In this document: positions 7,123 through 14,755 of the stretch, piece by piece
Numbering within the stretch: the stretch's first letter is position 1
How the letters are laid out: each line of letters starts with the position of its first letter
Virus record (IMG/VR): IMGVR_UViG_3300030390_000232
Span: 1 to 64,000 of that record
DNA from: a virus
Length of the DNA: 64,000 nucleotides
Strand: one strand, 5' to 3'
Notes under the pieces: model-generated
What the model was told of the DNA's origin: nothing
What the model saw: the letters and a program-made list of their open reading frames with translations, nothing else
Databases searched by the model: none
Translations under genes and position numbers: made by a program

Positions 7123-7262
7123 CAGACGTAGTAAAAATGAAAAAGGTAGACCAACTAGCGCGTGCAGCAACCGCCGCAGAGCGTATAGCTGACGCGGTAG
7201 AAAAATTACTTAGGATGATAGAGGAGGAACGTAATGGCGATGACCCCAGAGAAGAAAGTTAA
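7119..7262 (+). CDS. Small helical protein (47 aa)
   Basis: Ala/Glu/Arg-rich and likely one long amphipathic helix (ARAATAAERIADAVEKLL). It overlaps the preceding gene by ATGA and runs 29 bases into the VRR-NUC gene, whose ribosome site GAGGAGG lies within it. No family was recognised. Confidence 0.45.
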   Translation: MTDVVKMKKVDQLARAATAAERIADAVEKLLRMIEEERNGDDPREES

Positions 7263-7557
7263 GATGACTATAACTAAGCAGCTAGACTCGTTAGGGTGTT
7301 ACTACTTTTTCCCAGCCACAGGTGGCTACGGTTCAAGTGGTGTGCCGGATATAGTCGGGTGCTACAAAGGCAAGTTCTTTGGCATAGAATGTAAAGCGGG
7401 TAAGGGTAAGACAACCGCACTGCAAGACATGCACCTGAGTAGGATAGCTATTGCAGGTGGGATAGCTGAGGTAGTAAATGAGGAGAACATGCACGACATT
7501 GTGAACATACTTAATGGGGCAGCTAGTGACCCAAGACAACTAGTTTTAGACTTATAA
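7234..7557 (+). CDS. VRR-NUC domain nuclease (107 aa)
   Basis: Stand-alone VRR-NUC protein of the PD-(D/E)xK nuclease fold. The catalytic pattern is visible: GVPDIVG with Asp39, then GIECKAG with Glu52 and Lys54, followed by the family-typical Gln (TALQ, residue 64). Stand-alone VRR-NUC proteins are common in phages and act as structure-specific endonucleases, probably resolving branched replication or recombination intermediates before packaging. The length is normal for the phage form. The start at 7234 has GAGGAGG six bases upstream. It opens the DNA-metabolism block. Confidence 0.85.
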   Translation: MAMTPEKKVKMTITKQLDSLGCYYFFPATGGYGSSGVPDIVGCYKGKFFGIECKAGKGKTTALQDMHLSRIAIAGGIAEVVNEENMHDIVNILNGAASDPRQLVLDL

Positions 7558-7575
7558 AATCCTGTGGAGGGAATT

Positions 7576-8385
7576 ATGGCTAAGAACAAGAAATCTCGTA
7601 AGCGTATTAAAGGTACAGAAGTTTGGGCAGACTGTAAGGCAACACCTAGTGATTCGTCCGTGGCACTGCAACACTTAAAAGGTAGTGGGGTGTTTCCGGT
7701 GGAGCTAGCCGAGCACATTACTAACCTCGGCCCGAAAACCCTAGCCAATGTTATGCAGAGACATAAGACTATGGGTAAGCTACACATGTTGTTACTGGCT
7801 AATAACAAGACAGCGTTCGCTGGTGTTGGTGGTTTTGGCCCAGTTGCGTATCACGATATGTTCCACCTTGTGCCGGATTATTTTAGGCATGTACAGTCAT
7901 CCGCCGGTACTCAATGCCCATACGTGCCCAGTGATTTTCCAACTAACCCTTGGTCTGGTAGGTCGGAGACGCCGGAAAAGAAAGCAAAGTACGCTATAGA
8001 AAAGAAAAGTTTTTACCCGTACAAACCTACTGGTAGGGGTAAGAACAAGGATAAGGATAAGGATGTGCCTATCGTAGACGTCGCAGTGCCCACTTATTTG
8101 AAGTCACCACCACCTGTTGTGGTAGAACAAACAACAGGGCTTCCCCCGGAATCCATAAAGGTTGGCGTTAGTGATGGCAGCACAGCGAGTTACTACGAGT
8201 TACCCGACAAGGCTACTGAGCTGCAACACCTTATCATGTACAAAGATATGAACTCTCAAATGGGTGAGATATTCCGTTCGTGTTACAGATACGGAGAAGC
8301 GTCACACAGTGGCAAGCTGCGTGATGCCAAGAAGATTAAATTTTACATTGAGGCTGAAATCGAGAGGTTAGAGAAATGGACTTAA
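7576..8385 (+). CDS. Protein with DUF3310/gp1.7-like C-terminus (269 aa)
   Basis: Basic N-terminal region (KNKKSRKRIKG), a middle part of unknown fold with a Lys/Asp-rich linker (about 155-165), and a C-terminal domain (about 213-265) that begins YYELP and continues with paired helices (FRSCYRYGEA, then LRDAKKIKFYIEAEIERL). That C-terminal pattern resembles DUF3310, the family of T7 gp1.7, a nucleotide kinase-like protein. If right, it acts on deoxynucleotides next to the polymerase. The ATG at 7576 follows GGAGGG; a GTG at 7564 is less likely. It overlaps the polymerase gene by 10 bases. Confidence 0.5.
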   Translation: MAKNKKSRKRIKGTEVWADCKATPSDSSVALQHLKGSGVFPVELAEHITNLGPKTLANVMQRHKTMGKLHMLLLANNKTAFAGVGGFGPVAYHDMFHLVPDYFRHVQSSAGTQCPYVPSDFPTNPWSGRSETPEKKAKYAIEKKSFYPYKPTGRGKNKDKDKDVPIVDVAVPTYLKSPPPVVVEQTTGLPPESIKVGVSDGSTASYYELPDKATELQHLIMYKDMNSQMGEIFRSCYRYGEASHSGKLRDAKKIKFYIEAEIERLEKWT

Positions 8386-10211
8386 TCACCGTAGACTTTG
8401 AAACATACTACGATAAGGATTACTCACTACGCAAAATTACTACAGAAGAATACATCCGTGACGACAGGTTCGAGGTTATTGGAGTCGCGGTCAAAGTTAA
8501 TAATGATATTACAGAGTGGGCAAGCGGCTCACACGAGGAGATATATGAATACTTACATACGTTCGATTGGGCGAATAGCATGGTTGTTGCTCACAATAAC
8601 CTGTTCGACGGTGCTATTCTCGGCTGGCATTTTGATATTCATCCCAAGTTGTTTGGCTGTACTTTGTGTATTGCCCGTGCCCTTCACGGGGTTGAAGTTG
8701 GTGGTTCTCTCGCGGCAGTTGCTAAAAGGTATAGTATTGGGGCCAAGGGAACCGAAGTTCTCGACGCAATCGGAAAGAGACGCGAAGACTTTTCTGCACA
8801 GGAGTTAGACGCTTACAGTGACTACTGTATCAATGACGTAGACTTGTGCTATGAGTTGTTCAAGTTGATGGGTAAGTCGTTTCCCAAGAAAGAGATACAC
8901 CTGATAGACCGTACGCTGCGTATGTTTATAGAGCCTATCTTAGAATTAGACAAGGAGTTGTTAGCAGACCACCTTGTTGATGTAAAGAGACGCAAACAAT
9001 CTTTGCTGGATGCCACTGGTGTAGATAAGAAAGACCTGATGAGTAACCCTAAGTTCGCCGCATTGCTTGAGGCGGAGGGGGTTGATGTACCCATGAAAGA
9101 AAGTCTCACCACTGGCAAGCAGACGTATGCGTTCGCCAAGACCGATGCAGGGTTTAAGGCGTTAGGGCAGCACGAAAACCTACACGTACAGGCGCTTGTA
9201 GCTGCACGGTTGGGCACAAAATCTACGTTAGAAGAAACACGCACGCAAAGGTTTATAGACATAGCAGGGCGTGGCGCACTGCCAGTACCTATCAGGTACT
9301 ACGCGGCACACACAGGTAGGTGGGGTGGTGATGACAAGATCAACATGCAGAACCTACCTAGCCGTGGTGTCGATGGTAAGAAGCTAAAGAAAAGTATTAC
9401 CGCACCGGAGGGCTACATGCTGGTCGATTGTGATTCGTCACAGATTGAGGCACGTGTACTTGCATGGCTAGCGAATCAGCAAGACTTAGTAGATGCGTTC
9501 ACCAAGGGCGAAGATGTTTACAAACAGATGGCGTCTGACATATACGGTGTAGCAGTAGAAGACGTTACCAAGGAACAACGGTTCGTCGGCAAGACAGCTA
9601 TCCTTGGCGCAGGCTATGGCATGGGGGCGGTGCGTTTTGCAGAACAGCTCAAGGCACAGTCAGGTGTTGTCATAGCACTTGAGGAGTCGCGCCGTATCAT
9701 AAACGTATACCGAGATAAGAATTGGAATATCACACACTTCTGGCGAGCATGTCAGAACATGTTGGTAGAGATGTCTCGTAATTCACGCGGGTCTTTCGGG
9801 TTCTTAAACACAGTAAAATTTACTACCACAGGTTTAGATGGGCGGGTACACCTACCCAACGGGCTATACATGAGGTACGACAATTTGGATTACGAACAGG
9901 GTGAGCGTGGGCCAGAGTTTAACTACATGACACGTAAAGGCCGAAACCGTATCTATGGTGGAAAGGTAACAGAGAACATATGCCAAGCCTTAGCGCGTAT
10001 AATTATAGGCGAGCAGTTGTTGCTTATATCTAAGAAGTATAAGGTGACCATGACAGTACATGATAGTATTGTGTGCGCTGTACCGAAGAAAGAAGTTAAG
10101 CAGGGACAAGCATACATAGAGCAGTGTATGCGGTACGTGCCTACGTGGTGCAAAGGTATGCCGCTTGATTGCGAGAGTGGTTTTGATAAAACGTATGGAG
10201 GGTGTGAGTGA
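8376..10211 (+). CDS. polA: Family A DNA polymerase with 3'-5' exonuclease (611 aa)
   Basis: Replicative polymerase of the phage. N-terminal DnaQ-like exonuclease: DFET with Asp7/Glu9, HNNLFDGAIL, and YSDYCINDVD. C-terminal polymerase: motif A DSSQIEARVL (about residue 351), motif B RFVGKTAILGAGYG (about 401-414) and motif C VHDS (about 560), where Ser replaces the usual Glu after the catalytic Asp. In motif B the residue equal to E. coli Phe762 is Leu; Leu762 variants are common in marine virus PolA and have been linked in the literature to slower or temperate life styles. There is no 5'-3' exonuclease domain. It ends in a TGATG overlap with the next gene. Confidence 0.95.
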   Translation: MDLITVDFETYYDKDYSLRKITTEEYIRDDRFEVIGVAVKVNNDITEWASGSHEEIYEYLHTFDWANSMVVAHNNLFDGAILGWHFDIHPKLFGCTLCIARALHGVEVGGSLAAVAKRYSIGAKGTEVLDAIGKRREDFSAQELDAYSDYCINDVDLCYELFKLMGKSFPKKEIHLIDRTLRMFIEPILELDKELLADHLVDVKRRKQSLLDATGVDKKDLMSNPKFAALLEAEGVDVPMKESLTTGKQTYAFAKTDAGFKALGQHENLHVQALVAARLGTKSTLEETRTQRFIDIAGRGALPVPIRYYAAHTGRWGGDDKINMQNLPSRGVDGKKLKKSITAPEGYMLVDCDSSQIEARVLAWLANQQDLVDAFTKGEDVYKQMASDIYGVAVEDVTKEQRFVGKTAILGAGYGMGAVRFAEQLKAQSGVVIALEESRRIINVYRDKNWNITHFWRACQNMLVEMSRNSRGSFGFLNTVKFTTTGLDGRVHLPNGLYMRYDNLDYEQGERGPEFNYMTRKGRNRIYGGKVTENICQALARIIIGEQLLLISKKYKVTMTVHDSIVCAVPKKEVKQGQAYIEQCMRYVPTWCKGMPLDCESGFDKTYGGCE

Positions 10212-10342
10212 TGGAAGATTATTTTAACTGTGGGTATTGTGAGGAGCTGGTATCAGATGAGCCGCTACCATACGAACCAACGTGTAACCTTTGTCAAAAA
10301 GAAATAGACGCAGACGATCAACAAGGAGAGCAGCAATGCTGA
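10211..10342 (+). CDS. Tiny zinc-ribbon protein (43 aa)
   Basis: CGYC (residues 7-10) and CNLC (about 25-28) give a four-cysteine zinc ribbon, followed by an acidic tail. It starts in the polymerase stop (TGATG) and overlaps csrA by seven bases. It is likely a small nucleic-acid or polymerase accessory factor, by context only. Confidence 0.55.
   Translation: MEDYFNCGYCEELVSDEPLPYEPTCNLCQKEIDADDQQGEQQC
10321..10335 (+). promoter_or_regulatory. Putative CsrA autoregulatory site over the csrA ribosome site
   Basis: ACAAGGAGAG at 10321-10330, six bases before the csrA ATG, contains the exact core ACARGGA of the CsrA RNA consensus, and this is also the Shine-Dalgarno. In bacteria CsrA represses its own translation through such overlapping sites. 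Binding here is inferred from sequence only. Confidence 0.45.
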
Positions 10343-10521
10343 TACTAACAAGAAAGAAAGACCAAGCAATTATCATAGACGGTGACATCGAAGTACGGGT
10401 GTTAGAAATAAACAAGTATGGGCAGGTAAAGTTAGGCATCAACGCACCTAACGAGATTACCGTACACCGCGAGGAAATTCACGATAAGATACAAGCTAGT
10501 GGGGTGGAACGTGAAAGATAA
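10336..10521 (+). CDS. csrA: CsrA/RsmA-like translational regulator (61 aa)
   Basis: Full-length CsrA homologue. Typical features are MLILTRK with Leu4 and Arg6, the beta-strand pattern [24 protein letters not shown], and the VHREEI motif with Arg45 that contacts RNA. The host protein is also about 61 residues, so this is complete and should form the usual strand-swapped dimer that binds GGA in mRNA leaders. The start at 10336 has AGGAGAG six bases upstream; a longer frame overlaps the zinc-ribbon gene. Inside the cell it could redirect host mRNAs or control phage mRNAs; several early phage leaders carry ACATGGAG, close to the CsrA core. Confidence 0.92.
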   Translation: MLILTRKKDQAIIIDGDIEVRVLEINKYGQVKLGINAPNEITVHREEIHDKIQASGVERER

Positions 10522-10840
10522 AGTGTTTAAGCCCGTAGATTTTTCTGATAGGGGGAAAACGTACCTCTCCCACTACGACACGATAATAGGTAAAAGTAAT
10601 AGGTTCACGACTAACACGCCGTGCCCTAAATGTGGTGAATGTACTCGCGTTATTGTTAAAGCTAGAAAAGACAGGTCTAGCCATGATGAGAATACTTCTC
10701 GGTGTACTGTCTGTGAGCGCGAAGCACAGAGGAAAAGGTTTCACAAGACAGCCGCATACAAAAAGTCTGCCCTTACGATAGAACAACGGCGAGCAATAGA
10801 AGACCACCAACACCGGAACGATGAGGATTACTTTTTGTGA
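10511..10840 (+). CDS. Basic zinc-binding hypothetical protein (109 aa)
   Basis: Contains CPKCGEC near residue 36 and CTVCERE near residue 65, four or five cysteines spaced for one zinc ribbon, with many Lys/Arg/His residues around it. Nucleic-acid binding is likely. The start is uncertain: GTG 10511 has GGGGTGG just upstream, while GTG 10499 has none. It overlaps csrA by about 11 bases and the nuclease gene by four. An HNH-like fold is possible but the catalytic His-Asn pattern is not clear. Confidence 0.55.
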   Translation: MKDKVFKPVDFSDRGKTYLSHYDTIIGKSNRFTTNTPCPKCGECTRVIVKARKDRSSHDENTSRCTVCEREAQRKRFHKTAAYKKSALTIEQRRAIEDHQHRNDEDYFL

Positions 10841-11511
10841 GCATAGCCCCTTGGTCATTTAGTAAACTAAAGGCATTCGAGACATGCCCTAAGCAGTTTT
10901 ACCATGTGAAGATTCTTAAAGAATATCCGCAGGAAGAAACTGACGCTATGCGCTACGGCACCGACGTACACCTTGCATGTGAGGAGTACATACGTGACAA
11001 CAAGCCACTACCTAAGAAGTACGACTACTGCAAACCCTCACTCGATGCGCTTAACCGTATCCAAGGGGAGAAGCTGTGCGAGTATGAGCTAGGGCTAACA
11101 GCTAACCTAGAGCCATGTGGGTTCAGAGATGACGATGTATGGTTCAGAGGTATAGCCGATCTAATTATAGTAGACCATGATAAGAAGTTAGCGTGGGTTG
11201 TGGACTACAAGACAGGTAAGTCGGCACGGTACGCAGACAAGGGGCAGCTAGAACTTATGGCTTTAGCAGTGTGGAAACACTTTCCAGAAATAGAGGTAGT
11301 GAAGGGCGGCCTGTTGTTCGTAGTGTCTAAAGACCTTATCAAGAGTAGGTATACACGCACTGACGACCAGCGGGCGTTAACCGAGAAGTACATAGGTAAG
11401 TATAAACAAATGGTGATCGCATCTGATAACAACGTGTGGAACGCTAACCCAAGTGGGTTGTGTCGAGCATGGTGTGACGTATTAGAGTGCGCACATAACG
11501 GGAGAGGGTAA
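10837..11511 (+). CDS. Cas4/RecB-like PD-(D/E)xK nuclease with Fe-S staple (224 aa)
   Basis: Single-strand-type exonuclease of the RecB/Cas4 superfamily. Active-site features: an early His (YGTDVHLACEEY), FRGIADLIIVD with the catalytic Asp, and VVDYKTGK with Asp and Lys. Cys17 (ETCPKQF) plus Cys209, Cys213 and Cys218 (LCRAWCDVLEC) match the one-plus-three cysteine arrangement that holds a 4Fe-4S cluster in Cas4 and AddB. No Cas1/Cas2 or CRISPR array is nearby, so it serves replication, recombination or host DNA breakdown. The start is GTG 10837 in a GTGA overlap with the previous gene, with GAGG upstream. Confidence 0.85.
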   Translation: MSIAPWSFSKLKAFETCPKQFYHVKILKEYPQEETDAMRYGTDVHLACEEYIRDNKPLPKKYDYCKPSLDALNRIQGEKLCEYELGLTANLEPCGFRDDDVWFRGIADLIIVDHDKKLAWVVDYKTGKSARYADKGQLELMALAVWKHFPEIEVVKGGLLFVVSKDLIKSRYTRTDDQRALTEKYIGKYKQMVIASDNNVWNANPSGLCRAWCDVLECAHNGRG

Positions 11512-11666
11512 TGGGAAAAGGTAGTAGAAGACGCCCAGCAGCAGACGTAGCGCGGTTCAACTCAGAGTTCGACCGTATCTTTAACAAACCAAAAGAGGAT
11601 AAGGCAGATGCCGTACAAGAATCCGAAAGACCGAAAGAAGCAAGTAAACGCCCCAGTAGGGAGTAA
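11511..11666 (+). CDS. Small basic hypothetical protein (51 aa)
   Basis: Highly charged (MGKGSRRRPAADVARFNSEF, then a Lys/Glu-rich tail); probably disordered or helical. It starts one base into the nuclease stop (TAATG) with GGAGAGGG as ribosome site, and overlaps the next gene by 59 bases in another frame. Both products look real from their ribosome sites and composition, but this one is less certain. Confidence 0.45.
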   Translation: MGKGSRRRPAADVARFNSEFDRIFNKPKEDKADAVQESERPKEASKRPSRE

Positions 11667-11856
11667 AGAGCACGAGGCGCGCATGGAACGACAGCGTGCT
11701 AGACGTGAGTTCGATAGAAAGAAAGGCTACGCCAAACGTAAAGGCAAAGACATATCGCACAACAAGTCGTTAGCCAATGGCGGGACGAATGCCGATGGGT
11801 ATAAGGTAGAGTGTAGCAGTAAGAACCGAGCACGTAATGGCAAAAGCCCAAAGTAA
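11608..11856 (+). CDS. HNH-like small protein (82 aa)
   Basis: Basic N-terminal half (RMERQRARREFDRKKGYAKR), then GKDISHNKSLANGGTNADGY and SSKNRARNGK. The DISH...GG...NR pattern is that of small phage HNH-type endonucleases, where the His is the general base and a downstream Asn/His binds metal; the classic second His is absent. Such proteins act as nicking or homing nucleases or as packaging helpers. It lies between a Cas4-like nuclease and a helicase. The ribosome site is weak, and the start lies within the previous gene. Confidence 0.55.
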   Translation: MPYKNPKDRKKQVNAPVGSKEHEARMERQRARREFDRKKGYAKRKGKDISHNKSLANGGTNADGYKVECSSKNRARNGKSPK

Positions 11857-11876
11857 TAACATCACCGGAGGGGTGA

Positions 11877-13412
11877 ATGAAGATTTTAGATAACAAAGCC
11901 ATACTGCTTAAACTGCGTAATCCTAAGCAAGTTACAGAGGTTATACCTAGGAGTAAGGAAGTCGCGCCTAACACAGTGGCGGTTAGTTGGGGACTAGACG
12001 AGGCCAAGGCTTTGCGTAACATGAAGATCAACGCACCGTCACCTATCGAGGGTAGGTACGAATGGACAGGTAAGTACGAGCCGTTCGAGCACCAGAAGAA
12101 GACGGCAGGGTTCTTGACTATGAACCGCCGTGCGTTCTGTTTCAATGAGCAGGGCACAGGTAAGACAGCCAGCGCAATATGGGCGGCTGACTACTTAATG
12201 GAGAAAGGTAAGATTAACCGCGTGTTAGTTATATGCCCACTGTCAATTATGGATAGCGCGTGGCGTGCTGACTTGTTTACCTTTGCTATGCACCGAACCG
12301 TTGACGTAGCGCATGGCGCGAAAGCAAAACGCCGAAAGATAATCGAGGGTGGCGCTGAGTTCGTTATCATTAACTACGATGGTGTGAAGATAGTACAAGA
12401 CGTCATAGCTGATGGGGGCTTCGACTGCATCATTATAGATGAGGCTACTCACTACAAGAACGTACAGACCGACCGTTGGAAAACTCTAAACAAGATAGTC
12501 AAACCAGACACGTGGTTGTGGCTTATGACGGGTACGCCCGCCGCACAAAGCCCAATAGATGCGTATGGCCTAGCTAAACTTGTTAACCCCAAAGCTGTAC
12601 CTAAGTTCTTTAGTGCATTCCGAGATCAAGTATTGGTTCGCGTTACGCAGTTTAAGTGGGCACCGAAAGAGTCAGCTACTGATACAGTATTCAACGCGCT
12701 ACAACCTGCTGTACGCTATACCAAAGATGAATGCTTAGACCTGCCGCCGATGATATACGTTAAGCGCGGTGTTGAGCTAACAAGTCAGCAGAAGAAGTAC
12801 TACAAGGCTTTGAAGGATCAGCTCGTTATGCGCGTGGCAGGCGAGCAAGTTACCGCAGTAAACGCAGCGGTTACCATGAACAAGCTACTACAGATAAGCG
12901 CAGGCGCAGTGTACACCGATGACAAAGAGACGCTAGAGTTTGATATTAAGAACCGATACAAAGTACTACGTGAAGTAATTGATGAGTCGAGTAAGAAGAT
13001 ACTCGTGTTCGTGCCGTTCAAGCATGTCATTGACATACTAACTGACAGGCTACGTGGTGACGGTATAGCCACTGAGGTTATACGTGGGGATGTACCAGCT
13101 AGTAAACGTACTGAGATATTCAAACGGTTCCAAGAGACTGACGACCCCAAGGTGTTAGTCATACAACCGCAGTCCGCTGCACATGGTGTGACCCTAACCG
13201 CTGCTAACACTGTCGTATGGTGGGGGCCAACTTCTTCACTAGAAACATACGCTCAAGCCAACGCACGTGTACACAGGTCAGGGCAAGACCAGAAATGTAC
13301 CATCGTACAGTTACAAGGTTCTAACGTAGAAAAACGTGTTTACTCATTATTAGATAATAGAATAGACGTACACACAAAAATGATTGATCTTTACAACGAA
13401 CTACTTGACTAA
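11877..13412 (+). CDS. SNF2/DEAD-like superfamily 2 helicase (511 aa)
   Basis: Superfamily 2 ATPase of the SNF2-like phage type. Motif I NEQGTGKT (residues 90-97), motif II DEAT, motif III MTGTP, and motif VI QANARVHRSGQ with both arginines are all present, with the two RecA-like lobes in order. A Q-like FEHQ sits ahead of motif I. Phage homologues of this length usually lie in replication blocks, where they probably translocate on double-stranded DNA or remodel forks. The ATG at 11877 follows GGAGGGG. It is followed by a promoter and a new transcription unit. Confidence 0.9.
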   Translation: MKILDNKAILLKLRNPKQVTEVIPRSKEVAPNTVAVSWGLDEAKALRNMKINAPSPIEGRYEWTGKYEPFEHQKKTAGFLTMNRRAFCFNEQGTGKTASAIWAADYLMEKGKINRVLVICPLSIMDSAWRADLFTFAMHRTVDVAHGAKAKRRKIIEGGAEFVIINYDGVKIVQDVIADGGFDCIIIDEATHYKNVQTDRWKTLNKIVKPDTWLWLMTGTPAAQSPIDAYGLAKLVNPKAVPKFFSAFRDQVLVRVTQFKWAPKESATDTVFNALQPAVRYTKDECLDLPPMIYVKRGVELTSQQKKYYKALKDQLVMRVAGEQVTAVNAAVTMNKLLQISAGAVYTDDKETLEFDIKNRYKVLREVIDESSKKILVFVPFKHVIDILTDRLRGDGIATEVIRGDVPASKRTEIFKRFQETDDPKVLVIQPQSAAHGVTLTAANTVVWWGPTSSLETYAQANARVHRSGQDQKCTIVQLQGSNVEKRVYSLLDNRIDVHTKMIDLYNELLD

Positions 13413-13433
13413 GGTATTATATACCACTATATT
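13405..13433 (+). promoter_or_regulatory. Sigma70-type promoter with operator palindrome in the spacer
   Basis: TTGACT (13405-13410), a 17-base spacer, and TATATT (13428-13433), each five of six to the sigma70 consensus. The spacer holds a perfect palindrome GGTATTATATACC (13413-13425), a natural operator position. The gene at 13460 begins about 20 bases after the expected transcript start. The -35 overlaps the helicase stop region. The HTH protein encoded two genes on (13855) is a candidate binder, by inference. Confidence 0.6.
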
Positions 13434-13459
13434 ACTCGACCACTAACTAGGAGGTAGTT

Positions 13460-13855
13460 ATGACAGAAGAAATAGAAGTAGCAAAGATGGTGCGGGTGTA
13501 CCAAAAGATACGTAGTAAACGCGCAGAATTGTCGGCTAACTTTAAAGAAGAAGACAAAGCATTGTCTGAGAAGTTAGACGCAGTGAAAGCCGCGCTACTT
13601 AAATACTGTGATGAGCAGGGTGTTGAAAGTGTACGTACCGCCGAGGGCTTGTTCTACCGTAGCACTAAGACACGGTACTGGACTAGCGATTGGGAATCCA
13701 TGCACAAGTTTATATTAGAAGAGGGAGTGCCGGAGCTGCTAGACAAACGCGTTAACCAAACTAACATGCGCCAGTACTTAGAAGAGAATCCCGATGTAGT
13801 TCCTATGGGACTTAACGTAGATTCAGAATACACATTATCAGTGAGGAAGAAGTAA
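13460..13855 (+). CDS. Conserved phage protein with N-terminal coiled coil (131 aa)
   Basis: Residues 1-50 form a charged coiled coil (KIRSKRAELSANFKEEDKAL). A globular part with TRYWTSDWESMHKFI, LLDKRVNQTNMRQYL and a final beta strand (EYTLSVRKK) follows. I recognise the pattern from many marine and other phages, always near replication genes, but no function is established. A role around the single-strand binding protein or primase is a guess from context. AGGAGGT precedes the ATG, and the gene is the first of the unit driven by the promoter at 13405. Confidence 0.7.
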   Translation: MTEEIEVAKMVRVYQKIRSKRAELSANFKEEDKALSEKLDAVKAALLKYCDEQGVESVRTAEGLFYRSTKTRYWTSDWESMHKFILEEGVPELLDKRVNQTNMRQYLEENPDVVPMGLNVDSEYTLSVRKK

Positions 13856-14091
13856 TGGAACAACTAGCAACAATAGAAGAGTTAGCCAAACACTTTAGGG
13901 TGTCTGTGTCTACTACTCGCGCATGGCTACGCAATGGCCACATACCTGAGCGCACCTATGTAAGTGTAGGTCATACCTATAGGTTTAAGATACCTTTAGT
14001 TGAAGCGGCTATGCTAAGCCGAACCGCTACCGATGACTGGCAAGGTAACACGCTTGAGGACTTAGGGCTTAGCGTGGACGAGGACGGTTAG
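13855..14091 (+). CDS. Helix-turn-helix (MerR/excisionase-like) DNA-binding protein (78 aa)
   Basis: Residues 4-45 read as a winged helix-turn-helix of the excisionase/HTH_17 kind: a first helix IEELAKHFRVS, a recognition helix STTRAWLRNG, and a wing with HIPERTYVSVGHTYRFK. The tail is acidic. Proteins like this act as recombination directionality factors or small transcription regulators; with no integrase in sight, regulation is more likely. The start overlaps the preceding stop (TAATG). It might bind the palindrome in the promoter upstream (13413-13425) or the 19-bp palindrome, but neither is shown. Confidence 0.75.
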   Translation: MEQLATIEELAKHFRVSVSTTRAWLRNGHIPERTYVSVGHTYRFKIPLVEAAMLSRTATDDWQGNTLEDLGLSVDEDG

Positions 14092-14745
14092 ATGCGCCGA
14101 ATCAGCTTGCGGGGTGGGAACTTCATGGGGCAACCATTTGCTTATGACAACAGTATGGACGTCGTTATACTAGACGCAGCACCTGTATCACGTTCATACT
14201 ACGCCGCAGATTTTGACCCTAGTAAAACTGTAGCGCCAACGTGTTGGTCGTCTACAACACAAACACCTGATGCGGACGTGCCAGAAGAACAGGTACAGAG
14301 TCGTCGGTGTATGGACTGCAAGCAAAATGTACGCGGTTCATCTGGAAGTAATGGTAGGGCTTGCAGGTTTTCTCAACGATTGGCAGTAGCACCGGCTCAA
14401 AAGTTAGATGAAGTTTATCAAATTCAGTTGCCAGCTACTTCTATTTTTGGTAAAACTGTAAAGGGCAACATGCCGATGCAAGAGTACGCTCGTTTGCTAG
14501 CACAAAATAATACGCAAGCAGCGTCTATCGTTACAAAAATGTACTTCGATGAGTACAGCGCCGTATCAAAACTTTACTTCAAGCCAGTCCGTTCCTTAGA
14601 CAAGCAAGAGGTAACCGTAGTAAGTCAGACTAAAGATCACCCTGACACTAAAGAAGCAATAACTTTGATCATTATTGATCAGAGCGCAGGATCGTCACCC
14701 TTTGGAATTACCGAGGGGTACGAACATAACCCAAACCATTCTTAG
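14092..14745 (+). CDS. Conserved phage protein paired with the single-strand binding protein (217 aa)
   Basis: Begins MRRISLRGGNFMGQ, followed by VVILDAAPVSRSYYA and a cysteine region CWSSTT, CMDCKQN, ACRFSQ that could bind zinc. Then come a TSIFGKTVKGNMPMQEYARLL segment and a hydrophobic tail. I know this arrangement from several marine phages, where it sits beside the single-strand binding protein; no function has been assigned. It may be a second ssDNA-binding or recombination factor. The gene starts directly after the HTH gene stop, with GAGG about eight bases before. Eleven bases separate it from the next start. Confidence 0.65.
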   Translation: MRRISLRGGNFMGQPFAYDNSMDVVILDAAPVSRSYYAADFDPSKTVAPTCWSSTTQTPDADVPEEQVQSRRCMDCKQNVRGSSGSNGRACRFSQRLAVAPAQKLDEVYQIQLPATSIFGKTVKGNMPMQEYARLLAQNNTQAASIVTKMYFDEYSAVSKLYFKPVRSLDKQEVTVVSQTKDHPDTKEAITLIIIDQSAGSSPFGITEGYEHNPNHS

Positions 14746-14755
14746 GAGAATGAGC

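Noticed and set aside
10837-11511. Cas4 belonging to a phage CRISPR system
   Set aside because: No Cas1, Cas2, effector or repeat-spacer array in the window; phage Cas4-like nucleases usually stand alone.
13855-14091. Excisionase of a temperate phage
   Set aside because: The fold fits, but there is no integrase, attachment site or repressor; a small transcription regulator is more likely.
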